64,000 nucleotides of DNA, from assembly GCA_001803045.1 (NCBI GenBank), contig MHAR01000060.1:44494-108493 (forward strand). Reading direction: 5' to 3'. This document shows positions 45,258-53,606 of this stretch, one piece after another. The position numbers and the translations under genes were made by a program. The DNA is from Ignavibacteria bacterium RIFOXYB12_FULL_35_14 (GTDB lineage Bacteria > Bacteroidota > Ignavibacteria > Ignavibacteriales > Ignavibacteriaceae). Under the pieces are notes generated by a model. It did not search any database and was not told the origin of the DNA. It saw only the letters and a list, made by a program, of their open reading frames with translations. The first letter of the stretch is position 1; the number at the start of each line of letters is the position of its first letter.

Positions 45258-46391
45258 ATGAAAATTCTTTATTCGTGTTTATCTAAAAGCTGGGGGGGAA
45301 TGGAAATGTATACTCTTACCGCAGTACGACAGCTTTTGAAAAGAAATATTACAGTTGAACTTCTATGTGCCGAAGAATCCAGAATTCACATTGAGGCAAA
45401 TAACTTTGGATTGATAGTTCATCCTCTCAAAATATCATGGTTATCAAATGCCTCAAACGTACTGAGATTAGCTTCCCTTATTCGGCGCAGCAAATACAAC
45501 CTGATTCACACACAAGCATCATTTGATTTATGGTTATTAGTTCCTGCATTAAAATTATTACAGAGCAATATCCCTTTAATGCTAACTAAGCAGGTCGGCT
45601 CATTCATAATAAAAAAGGATATTTTACATAAATGGATATATACTAGACTGACTTATGCGCTTGCAATCAGTACAACCATCAAAAAAAACTTAATTGATAC
45701 TTGCCCACTTCCCGAAAAAAAAGTTTTACTTTTACATAATGGTATTGACACCAATCGTTTTAATCCCGAAAAAGTTGATGCACAGAAAATTCGCAATGAG
45801 TTTATGATTACCGAGCAAGAAATTTTAATAGGAATGATGGCCAGATTCAGCCCCGGCAAGGGACATGAAGAATTTTTATATGCGGCAAGTGAACTGAATA
45901 AGAAATACCAATCATTAAAGTTTATAATCGTCGGAGAACCAAGCAGAGGAGAAAACTCTTATGCAGAATCAATTAAAAAACAGGCTTCAGATTACCAATT
46001 AAATAACTTAATTTTTGCGGGATTTCGCAGTGATACGCCTGATGTTTTAGCAGCATTGGATATTTTTGTTTTTCCTTCACATGCCGAAGCGTTCGGAATT
46101 GCTTTAGCAGAAGCTATGGCAATGGGTAAGCCATCCATCTGTTCAAATGCTGAAGGAATTTTGGACATTGCTATCGATAAAGAAACATCTCTGTTATTCG
46201 AAAATAAAAATGCGCAAGATTTGACGAAGAAAATTTCTCGACTAATTGAATCTCTAGATTTGAGACAATCTTTTTCAATTATGGCAAGGAAAAGGGCAAT
46301 TGAATATTTTGATCTTGAAAAATTAACAGATAAAGTAGTTGAGATTTATAAAAAAGCTATTGGTAATACTAACCCAGTTCCTTTAGAATGA
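45258..46391 (+). CDS. GT4-family glycosyltransferase
   Basis: A 377-aa GT-B enzyme. The N-domain begins with KILYSCLSKSWGGMEMYTL (typical GT4 opening with the GGxE/GGME motif), LIHTQASFDLW follows, then the nucleotide-sugar part with LLHNGIDTNRFNPEK, IGMMARFSPGKGHEEF and FVFPSHAEAFGIALAEAMAMGKP, where the two Glu of the EX7E motif lie. It probably transfers a sugar to a lipid or surface glycan. About 260 bases behind the SpoIID gene. Confidence 0.9.
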   Translation: MKILYSCLSKSWGGMEMYTLTAVRQLLKRNITVELLCAEESRIHIEANNFGLIVHPLKISWLSNASNVLRLASLIRRSKYNLIHTQASFDLWLLVPALKLLQSNIPLMLTKQVGSFIIKKDILHKWIYTRLTYALAISTTIKKNLIDTCPLPEKKVLLLHNGIDTNRFNPEKVDAQKIRNEFMITEQEILIGMMARFSPGKGHEEFLYAASELNKKYQSLKFIIVGEPSRGENSYAESIKKQASDYQLNNLIFAGFRSDTPDVLAALDIFVFPSHAEAFGIALAEAMAMGKPSICSNAEGILDIAIDKETSLLFENKNAQDLTKKISRLIESLDLRQSFSIMARKRAIEYFDLEKLTDKVVEIYKKAIGNTNPVPLE

Positions 46392-46487
46392 ATTCAGAGC
46401 CGTTTAGGAACCGGGTTAGTTTCCTACTTTTGATGTTCGTGGCTTAATATTTATTTTTGATCAACAATTATGCATAAAGGAAGCGTT

Positions 46488-47954
46488 ATGTCAGATTTAG
46501 TAACAGTTTTTCTTCCATTCTCAGGAAGTGACTTCACAAAAAAAACAATTAATGATTTCATTAATTCAAAGCTGGTAAAAAAAATATTCCTTCTTTCCCA
46601 AACCGATGTGGCTGATAAATTTAACAATGCTGAAGTTCTTCGTGTTGAGTCCCTTTTCAGCAGCTCAACAATAAAGTTGATGGAATCGAAGTCAGTTACA
46701 AGATACATTTTATTTCTAACTCAAGATTCTTTAATCCGCCTTGGGCAATTCAGTCTGGAAAGATTGACTGCAGTTGCTGAATTAACAGATTCAGGAATTC
46801 TCTACTCGGATTATTATGATATAAAAAATAACATGACTTCTCCTCATCCGGTTATAGATTATCAATTTGGAAGTGTGCGAGATGATTTTTCTTTCGGACC
46901 AATTCTTTTCTTTGACAGTAACGCTTTTGCAAATGCTTCTAAAGGAATTGATGAAAGTTTGAAGTATGCTGGCTTGTACGCTCTTCGGCTTGCAATTTCA
47001 AGACATTATCTAGTTACTAGAATTCCTGAATTTCTTTATTCGTCTATTGAAACAGATGAAAGAAGATCTGGAGAAAAACTTTTTGATTACGTCAATCCGA
47101 AGAACCGCGATGTTCAAGTTGAAATGGAAAAAGCTGCAACCGAACACCTAAAAAAAGTAAATGTGTACCTTCAACCAAAATTCGAGGAGATTGACCCGGG
47201 TGGGGGTGAATTTGCAACTGAGGCATCAGTTATAATTCCTGTAAAGAATAGAGCGAAAACAATTGGCGATGCAGTACAATCTGTATTAAAGCAAAAGACT
47301 AATTTTTCTTTTAACTTAATTGTAGTTGATAATCATTCGACTGATGGAACATCGAGCATTCTTCACGAATTTGGTGCAAAAGATAAGAGAGTAATTCACA
47401 TTGTTCCCGAAAGAACTGATCTTGGAATCGGAGGATGCTGGAATGAGGGCGTGCATCATCAAAGCTGCGGAAGATTTTCGGTACAGCTTGACAGCGACGA
47501 CATCTACAAAGACGAATCCACTTTACAAAAAATCGTTGGTGTTTTCAGAAAAGAAAAATGTGCTGTTGTGATTGGGTCGTATCAATTAACTGATTTTGAT
47601 CTAAATGAAATTCCCCCGGGATTGATTGATCACCGAGAATGGACTCCCGATAATGGAAGAAATAATGCTTTACGTATAAATGGACTTGGTGCACCGCGTG
47701 CATATTACACTCCTCTTCTGCGAGAAGTTAAAATACCAAACGTTAGTTATGGCGAGGATTATGCGGTCGTGCTCGCTATGTCCCGCGATTATCAGATCGG
47801 TAGAATATATGAATCGGTGTATGTCTGTCGAAGATGGGAGGGTAATTCTGATGCGGCCTTATCAATCGAGAAGCAAAATGCACATAACACTTACAAAGAT
47901 CGTATTCGTACTTTTGAGATGTTAGCACGTCAAAGGAAAAACAAAGGCCAATAG
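46488..47954 (+). CDS. GT2-family glycosyltransferase with N-terminal extra domain
   Basis: A 488-aa protein from ATG 46488 (AAAGGA upstream). Residues about 245-480 are a GT-A family 2 domain: [40 protein letters not shown] (the DxD motif) and SYGEDYAV, the usual catalytic ED pair. The first 240 residues look like a second, degenerate GT-A domain ([29 protein letters not shown]). It lies between GT4 and DUF4922 genes in one transcript, so it likely works on the same glycan. Confidence 0.85.
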   Translation: MSDLVTVFLPFSGSDFTKKTINDFINSKLVKKIFLLSQTDVADKFNNAEVLRVESLFSSSTIKLMESKSVTRYILFLTQDSLIRLGQFSLERLTAVAELTDSGILYSDYYDIKNNMTSPHPVIDYQFGSVRDDFSFGPILFFDSNAFANASKGIDESLKYAGLYALRLAISRHYLVTRIPEFLYSSIETDERRSGEKLFDYVNPKNRDVQVEMEKAATEHLKKVNVYLQPKFEEIDPGGGEFATEASVIIPVKNRAKTIGDAVQSVLKQKTNFSFNLIVVDNHSTDGTSSILHEFGAKDKRVIHIVPERTDLGIGGCWNEGVHHQSCGRFSVQLDSDDIYKDESTLQKIVGVFRKEKCAVVIGSYQLTDFDLNEIPPGLIDHREWTPDNGRNNALRINGLGAPRAYYTPLLREVKIPNVSYGEDYAVVLAMSRDYQIGRIYESVYVCRRWEGNSDAALSIEKQNAHNTYKDRIRTFEMLARQRKNKGQ

Positions 47955-48012
47955 AACACGGATCAAACAGATTGAACAGATTCGAACTGATTTTAACACT
48001 ATCTGATCCCAA

Positions 48013-49038
48013 ATGCTCAATAATGTAATTGTAATAAATTCTTTAATAGAGGAGCTTATCTCCAATTCTGACTTTGCAGAAGCAGCAAAACAATTGCTTA
48101 AAGATCAAAAAAAATCATGGAAACAGCTTCACGAAGGATATAAGTCACTGAAAGAAATTAAAATCAAGACTTTTCAATTCGATGGCTTTAGAATGAAGCT
48201 GCAATTCAATCCTGGAAGATATATTTCTACTTCTGCAGAGGTTGATGAAAAATCTATTAATGATCGAAAATGCTTTTTATGCCCCACTAATTTGCCGGAA
48301 AAACAAAAAGGAATTTTGTGTGAAGATGAATATTTAATTCTCGGGAATCCTTTTCCAATTTTTCCAGAACATTTTACTATTCCAAACACGAACCACGTTC
48401 CTCAGCAGATTAAAAGTAATTTTACTCTGATGCTTAAGCTGGCGAAAGATTTATCCAAGCATTATGTCATTTTGTACAACGGTCCTAAATGCGGTGCTTC
48501 AGCACCTGATCATTTTCATTTTCAAGCGGGATCAAAAAACTTTATGCCAATTGATGATGATTTCCATCAATTAAAAAAAGAACACGGAGAAATACTTTTT
48601 GAGAATGACAGAATTACAATCGCAGCAGTTGATGATGGACTAAGAAGAATGATTTCGTTTGAAAGTATTGACACCGAGAAGCTTGTAACTGCTTTTAATA
48701 ATTTCTATGAGATTTATTCATCAATCTCCTGTAATAATGGAGAGCCAATGATGAATATTATATCTGCTTATGAAGAAGAATTTGGATGGAGAGTGATAGT
48801 TTTCTTACGTGATAAGCATCGTTCTTCACACTACTTTGCTAAAGGAGATAATAAGATATTGCTTAGCGCTGCTTCTGTAGATTTGGGTGGAGTTTGCATC
48901 ACCCCATTAGAAAAAGATTTTGATAAGATGACAAAAGAAAAGCTAACCGAGATACTTACTGAAGTTTCACTTAACAAAAACAGTTTTGAGTTGATCAAAC
49001 AAAAATTTGATAAAGCAATTCTACGTCTAAAAATATAA
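48013..49038 (+). CDS. DUF4922/HIT-like phosphorylase-type protein
   Basis: A 341-aa protein related to the HIT/GalT superfamily (Ap4A phosphorylase-like). The key block is CGASAPDHFHFQAGSK (about 159-174), with H-x-H-x-Q as in nucleotidyl transferases and phosphorylases. CFLCPTNLPEKQKG (about 86-99) with two Cys may bind zinc. Proteins of this kind are annotated as DUF4922; related enzymes split GDP-sugars or Ap4A with phosphate. Its place behind two glycosyltransferases suggests nucleotide-sugar turnover, which is inference. Confidence 0.75.
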   Translation: MLNNVIVINSLIEELISNSDFAEAAKQLLKDQKKSWKQLHEGYKSLKEIKIKTFQFDGFRMKLQFNPGRYISTSAEVDEKSINDRKCFLCPTNLPEKQKGILCEDEYLILGNPFPIFPEHFTIPNTNHVPQQIKSNFTLMLKLAKDLSKHYVILYNGPKCGASAPDHFHFQAGSKNFMPIDDDFHQLKKEHGEILFENDRITIAAVDDGLRRMISFESIDTEKLVTAFNNFYEIYSSISCNNGEPMMNIISAYEEEFGWRVIVFLRDKHRSSHYFAKGDNKILLSAASVDLGGVCITPLEKDFDKMTKEKLTEILTEVSLNKNSFELIKQKFDKAILRLKI

Positions 49039-49091
49039 ATCGAGTCTATCTCCAATGTATTTTTACTGACACAATGAGCGAGTCGAAGTGT

Positions 49092-49141
49092 GATATTGAT
49101 TAGAGCGTGTCAGTCTTCGACAAGCTCTGACTGACAATATC
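49092..49141. repeat. Palindromic intergenic repeat (GTCAGTC...GACTGAC)
   Basis: GATATT (49092-49097) pairs with AATATC (49136-49141), and GTCAGTC (49109-49115) with GACTGAC (49129-49135). The loop holds TTCGACAAGCTC. It is related to the palindrome at 51,756-51,782. Confidence 0.6.
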
Positions 49142-49164
49142 GAAATTATTAAAAGGTCGTTACT

Positions 49165-50346
49165 TTATTTATTCGAGCTCATCAAATCTCCGATAAACTT
49201 TAGGTGCTTTGATTCGGAGTTTGAAATAACAATTTTAATAATTGCAGTAAGCGGAACAGAGAGAAGCATTCCAACTATTCCCCAAATATAACCCCAAATT
49301 AAAACTGAGAATAATATTACTAATGGATTAAGATTTAATCTTTTACCGAGTATCATCGGTTCAAGCAAATTGAAAAACGCGGTTTGAATGCCGGCAACAA
49401 TACCGGCTATTAGCAGTGCATAACCTATAGATTCCGATTGGATTAACGCCATTAGTGCTGGGGCAATTAATGCCACAGCCGATCCGATTGTTGGAATAAA
49501 ATTGAATAGGAAAACAAACACGCCCCAAATAATTGCAAAATCTAATCCGAATATCGAAAGAACAATGCCGATTGTTATTCCAGCTCCCAAATTCATCCCT
49601 ATTTTTGTTATTACATAACGCTGTATTTGATCTGTGATTGATTTTAATGTTATTGAGATTTTTAATTCTTCTCCATTTTTAATTTCATTTATTTTACTGT
49701 CAACAGAGCTGCTGCTAACGTCATCGGTTTCATTAACTTGCAGTTCCTCTTGCAGCATCTTAATCTTCATCCCTGGCACTCGTAACCCACGGTGGGCAGG
49801 CTTACTTTTAATCTCCACATATCTATGTTTAATAACTTCATACAAAGAATCGTGCCCCGAAACAACAAACACAAAAAAGAAAAGAATGAAAAGAATATTC
49901 CCCATTACTGAAAAGGTTGAAGTGAATACTCCGCCGACTAATGATTGATAGTTTATTCGTGAGAGAATATTCTGAAATGAAAAGTTGGTGAAGAACGGAT
50001 CGGTAATTCCAATTGATACTGCTGTATTGCTGACAATATTGTTTAGCTTGCTTTCGTAAATCGGCAGACTTTCGCTGAAACTTAGAAACGAATCAATGAT
50101 GATCTTTGATACTCCCCAGGAGAACAAAAAAGTAATTATGATATCCAAAAGAATGATTGCAAATAGCGGGATTTTAATCTGCCTAAGTTGGGAATTGAGC
50201 GGAGCAAAAACAAAAAATAAGAAGTACGCGATAACAAACGGTACAAAAATATTAGAGAGTTGTTTGAGAACCAGTCCAATTACTGTAATTCCAATTACAA
50301 TTGTGAAAAACTTTATGCTGCTGTTTGTTTCAGATTCAAATATCAT
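49165..50346 (-). CDS. AI-2E family permease-like protein
   Basis: A 393-aa membrane protein of the AI-2E/UPF0118 family, with about eight spans: N-terminal pairs (VIGITVIGLVLKQLSNIFVPF), a cytoplasmic or periplasmic middle loop (170-225) and the hallmark C-terminal block IWGVFVFLFNFIPTIGSAVAL and LVILFSVLIWGYIWGIVGMLLSVPL. Family members export quorum signals or act in Na+/H+ exchange; the substrate here is unknown. Overlaps the DUF885 stop by 4 bases. Confidence 0.88.
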   Translation of the reverse strand: MIFESETNSSIKFFTIVIGITVIGLVLKQLSNIFVPFVIAYFLFFVFAPLNSQLRQIKIPLFAIILLDIIITFLFSWGVSKIIIDSFLSFSESLPIYESKLNNIVSNTAVSIGITDPFFTNFSFQNILSRINYQSLVGGVFTSTFSVMGNILFILFFFVFVVSGHDSLYEVIKHRYVEIKSKPAHRGLRVPGMKIKMLQEELQVNETDDVSSSSVDSKINEIKNGEELKISITLKSITDQIQRYVITKIGMNLGAGITIGIVLSIFGLDFAIIWGVFVFLFNFIPTIGSAVALIAPALMALIQSESIGYALLIAGIVAGIQTAFFNLLEPMILGKRLNLNPLVILFSVLIWGYIWGIVGMLLSVPLTAIIKIVISNSESKHLKFIGDLMSSNK

Positions 50347-51800
50347 TTTCTTATCAATCCTGATGGTGTTTGGGGAGTTGATATAATTTTTTCAAATAAC
50401 GCCCAGCGCAATTTTTCATTATCGTCTGTTCCGCCATTTTTTTCGATGTACTGCTGTATAATATCTCGACCCAAACTGTAATTTATAATATAGCTTCGAT
50501 ACTTTTCAAAAAATTTTAAATTCTGTTCCGCTCTTTCTTTGGATGCAAGATTATATTTTTGCAGCCAGCTAATCGTTTGTTCTTTGGTCCACTTGCCGTC
50601 GAGATAATTTCGTGCAGCTTCAATTGAAGAGTATCCTAATTTTTGAAGAAGTCGTGAAATTTTATAGTAGTTTTCTACTTTTGAGGGATCCAGATTGGTT
50701 ATTGGGAAGATGACTTCCTTTTCAAATTCCATCTGAGCATCACCAGGAAAGGCAATGTCTAATCCATAGTTAGCAGTTCCCTCAGCAATAAATGATTGAG
50801 GACTGAACAATGGATAGATACAATACTCAACCCAATTTCTTTCACGATACAATTTTTCTAAACGCACATTCAAAACGTGATGACCCGGATAACCTTCATG
50901 TGCAGCAAGATCAACAGCTCGATCAATGTAACTTGGTAAATCTGTATTAACCTGAATTACGCTGAACGAATTTCCTTTATACCAGTTATAAGCACCCCAT
51001 GGTTGATTTTTCACATATTCAACTTTGAACGATTCTTTAGCTGGTAATTTTATGTACTGCAATGTTCTTTTTCTGCATTCGTCAATGGCTGCTTGAAAAA
51101 CAGCATTAAGCTTTTCAGTCGGAATTATAAATTGCTTTTTGTATTCCTGCCAGCGGTCAACAACATTGCCATTACCAGGAAGCAGCTTGCTTATTTCATC
51201 TACAATTCTTTGGAAGTATGCTGAATCATAAGCTGGAACTTCAACATCATAAAGTGCTTTTGCTTCTTCATCAAAACTAAGCTTTCCGCCGGCAAGCATA
51301 AAAACTTTGGTTCTCGCAGCGAGAATCTGTTTATAAATAAATCGGTATCGAAGTGTTTGCAATTCATCGGCTTGTTCATCGCTTAGGCTTTCAAGCGTAT
51401 CTAATAATTTTCCCGCATCATCGTACAAGCTTTGGATGTAAGTAGAATCACTTATAGCATTGGATTTGGTTTCTGGTTTCCATTCGGTAGGACCATAATA
51501 TGCATCGACATAATCGGAATCATAAATTCCGATATTTAGCACAAGCTTAACATACTGCTCTGCAACATTATTCATAGATGATTCAAGATTTTTGCTGCTT
51601 TCATTTTTTTGCTCTCCGCAAGAAAATAAAAATAATGTTGCGATGATAAAGTAACTATAAAATAATTTCAGAATCAGATTGTCAGATTGAGCTTGCCTGC
51701 TTTGGCTCGGCAGCCAAGTTGAGACAGGCCGAAATCTGACAGTTTTGAAAAAGATGTCACTCTGAACCTGTCGAAGAGTGACATTGAAAAGTTTCCTCAT
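50343..51800 (-). CDS. DUF885 lipoprotein (M32-like peptidase fold)
   Basis: A 485-aa protein of the DUF885 group. The HExxGHH-like motif is AAHEGYPGHHVLN, with IAEGTANYG further on, so it is probably a zinc carboxypeptidase. The N-terminus is odd: MRKLFN is followed by about 38 residues encoded by palindromic repeats (51,681-51,782), and only then comes the hydrophobic lipoprotein signal ending in LFLFSC. No ATG, GTG or TTG lies between repeat and signal. The ATG at 51800 is 5 bases after the upstream stop, which supports this start. Confidence 0.8.
   Translation of the reverse strand: MRKLFNVTLRQVQSDIFFKTVRFRPVSTWLPSQSRQAQSDNLILKLFYSYFIIATLFLFSCGEQKNESSKNLESSMNNVAEQYVKLVLNIGIYDSDYVDAYYGPTEWKPETKSNAISDSTYIQSLYDDAGKLLDTLESLSDEQADELQTLRYRFIYKQILAARTKVFMLAGGKLSFDEEAKALYDVEVPAYDSAYFQRIVDEISKLLPGNGNVVDRWQEYKKQFIIPTEKLNAVFQAAIDECRKRTLQYIKLPAKESFKVEYVKNQPWGAYNWYKGNSFSVIQVNTDLPSYIDRAVDLAAHEGYPGHHVLNVRLEKLYRERNWVEYCIYPLFSPQSFIAEGTANYGLDIAFPGDAQMEFEKEVIFPITNLDPSKVENYYKISRLLQKLGYSSIEAARNYLDGKWTKEQTISWLQKYNLASKERAEQNLKFFEKYRSYIINYSLGRDIIQQYIEKNGGTDDNEKLRWALFEKIISTPQTPSGLIRK
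51681..51782. repeat. Two palindromic repeats inside the DUF885 coding region
   Basis: The first unit (51681-51740) is closed by GTCAGATT and AATCTGAC and has nested stems GCCTG/CAGGC and TGGCT/AGCCA. The second (51756-51782) is GTCACTCT...AGAGTGAC. Both are of the GTCA/TGAC family found between genes elsewhere. They keep the reading frame open. Confidence 0.7.
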
Positions 51801-51805
51801 TTGTT

Positions 51806-52177
51806 TTACTCTTTTTTATTTTTTCTAGCATCAATAAATGATTTAACTGCAAAGATTAAAAATATGAGGCACATTAACGCCATTATAGATTGAACTGTAA
51901 CGGCTGATGGTCGCTCCTGTTGAACTCCGCTTAGCATTTTGAAAAATTTTATAAGCCCGCTGATGGTTCCTAAAAATCCAAGCAGCATTAGAACAGCAGC
52001 TCCATGCATTGTATGCTTGAGATATTTTTCATTCATTCCCAACCAGCCGAGAATAAGCATCGGGATTCCAAAGAACGCAGGAATGAGCGCAGTTATGCTT
52101 TCACTGCTTATTCCAAAGTAGCTTATTAATCCCATTAAAATGAAAATTACACCGTATGCAATAGATAGTTTAGCCAT
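51806..52177 (-). CDS. Four-span membrane protein
   Basis: A 123-aa hydrophobic protein with four membrane spans (about 4-22, 28-46, 58-76, 93-111) and a basic end (DARKNKKE). No motif I can name; the pattern of small membrane proteins with Gly-rich spans (GLISYFG, GIPMLILGWLG) fits DUF-type proteins of Bacteroidota. First gene of the leftward operon with DUF885 and AI-2E genes. Confidence 0.65.
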   Translation of the reverse strand: MAKLSIAYGVIFILMGLISYFGISSESITALIPAFFGIPMLILGWLGMNEKYLKHTMHGAAVLMLLGFLGTISGLIKFFKMLSGVQQERPSAVTVQSIMALMCLIFLIFAVKSFIDARKNKKE

Positions 52178-52411
52178 GATTATTTTCCAATTTAGTTAAG
52201 TGTTAAAATACATCAATTAGGTGTAAATTGATGACAATACATTCCAATAAACAAATTACAAAAAACAAATAAATACCGACCTTCAATCATCCAATGAATA
52301 AAATTAAAATAGGCCGATAGATTTCTATTTTTCAAATTTCTGTTTAGCTAATTGATATTTGAGCTTTATCTGGGATTTGTCATTTGCTATTTGGGATTTT
52401 GACGTGCTTTT

Positions 52412-52825
52412 CTATTTCATCCTCACACCGAGCATCTTCTCATACTCGACATCATTTGGTTCCCATAATTCAATTTTGTTTCCTTCAATATCAAGAATGT
52501 GAACAAACTTTCCATAATCATATACTTCAATTTCATCAACAACTGTAACCCCCTCTTTTTTTAACTCTTCAACAAGCTGTTCAATATTTTCAACTCGATA
52601 GTTGATCATAAACTCTTTTTTTGAGGGGTCAAAATATTTTGTGTCTTGATTGAATGGACTCCATACAGTAAAACCTTTTTTCGTTTGTTCATCCGACTGA
52701 CGCCATTAAAAAGTGGTTCCGTATTGATTAGTATTGAATCCGAGATGCTTCGAATACCATTCCTTTACTTTATCCGGATCTTTACACTTAAAAAATATCC
52801 CGCCGAGAGAGGTAACGCGTTTCAT
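52412..52825 (-). pseudogene. VOC/glyoxalase-like gene with premature stop
   Basis: Read from ATG 52825, the frame gives a full VOC-domain protein of 137 codons with one TAA at 52706-52708 (codon 40), between QYGTTF and WRQSDEQTK. Both sides fit one protein: SLGGIFFKCKDPDKVKEWY and HLGF before, FTVWSPF and FVHILDIEGNKIELWEP after. A single G-to-T change (GAA to TAA) explains it. The ATG at 52609 could still give a 65-aa C-terminal piece. Binding-site Glu near the end (KIELWEP) is intact. Confidence 0.8.
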
Positions 52826-52905
52826 TTATGTTTATTCATTGTGAGCGTGGAAAAGGACTGTTTAAAAATTCAAATGTTTATATGTGAAGAGAAATTTGTA
52901 TAAAA

Positions 52906-53247
52906 CTAATATTTATTAATTAAGCGGCCAATTTCTTCTTTTAACTTTGGTAGATGGTTGTTTTTTATATTCCAAACAACTTCATAATCAACTCCGAAAT
53001 AATCGTGTACAATTACATTTCTAAAACCAATAATTCCTTGCCAATCAACCTGCCGATTATTTTCTTTTAACTCCCGTGAAAGTTTATTTGCCGCCTCACC
53101 GATTATTTCAAAATTTCTTACTACTGCATCCTTCGTTTTTTTATTTGTAAAGAATTCTTCAACGGTAATGTCGTTCGTGTACTCAAGGATACTTTCAATT
53201 GCTTCTAAAATATCTTCCAATAAAAGTTTATCAGACCGCTTAGACAT
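52906..53247 (-). CDS. hepT: HepT-like toxin (DUF86 RNase/HEPN)
   Basis: A 113-aa HEPN protein with the RX4H motif RNVIVHDYF (about residues 86-94), whose Arg, His and Tyr are the active site of HepT toxins. Helical throughout. It overlaps mntA by 8 bases. In MntA/HepT systems the nucleotidyltransferase adds AMPs to the HepT tyrosine and neutralises it. Length fits. Confidence 0.92.
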   Translation of the reverse strand: MSKRSDKLLLEDILEAIESILEYTNDITVEEFFTNKKTKDAVVRNFEIIGEAANKLSRELKENNRQVDWQGIIGFRNVIVHDYFGVDYEVVWNIKNNHLPKLKEEIGRLINKY

Positions 53248-53533
53248 AAATCAACTCGGATTCTATTTCCTTAAAATATTTTTCCTTAATGCCATTTCGT
53301 GAAACAAGGTCAACCTTCCTTTTTAAAAGATTTTCTAACTCGTAGCAAAGATGAATGAACTCCATTCCAACCGAATGATCGAATTCAACCAATATATCTA
53401 TATCACTATTTTCTTCATCTTCTTTTCTACTAACCGATCCGAATACAGCAATCTTTTTTATGGGATATTTAGATAACAATATCGGTTTAACATCTTTTAG
53501 TATTTCTAATACTTCTAATTGATAGCTCATCAC
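53240..53533 (-). CDS. mntA: MntA-like nucleotidyltransferase antitoxin
   Basis: A 97-aa minimal nucleotidyltransferase with FGSVSRKEDEENSDIDILV (about 31-49), the GSx10DxD motif that binds metal and ATP. It precedes hepT, as in known pairs, and is the likely antitoxin. The motif is complete, so it should be active. The protein was not seen elsewhere in the window. Confidence 0.92.
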   Translation of the reverse strand: MMSYQLEVLEILKDVKPILLSKYPIKKIAVFGSVSRKEDEENSDIDILVEFDHSVGMEFIHLCYELENLLKRKVDLVSRNGIKEKYFKEIESELIYV

Positions 53534-53606
53534 TTTTCCATGTAAATTAAATTATTCACTATGAACTTAATTATATGTCACGTGTTCTTCAAGTCAACAG
53601 ACTATT

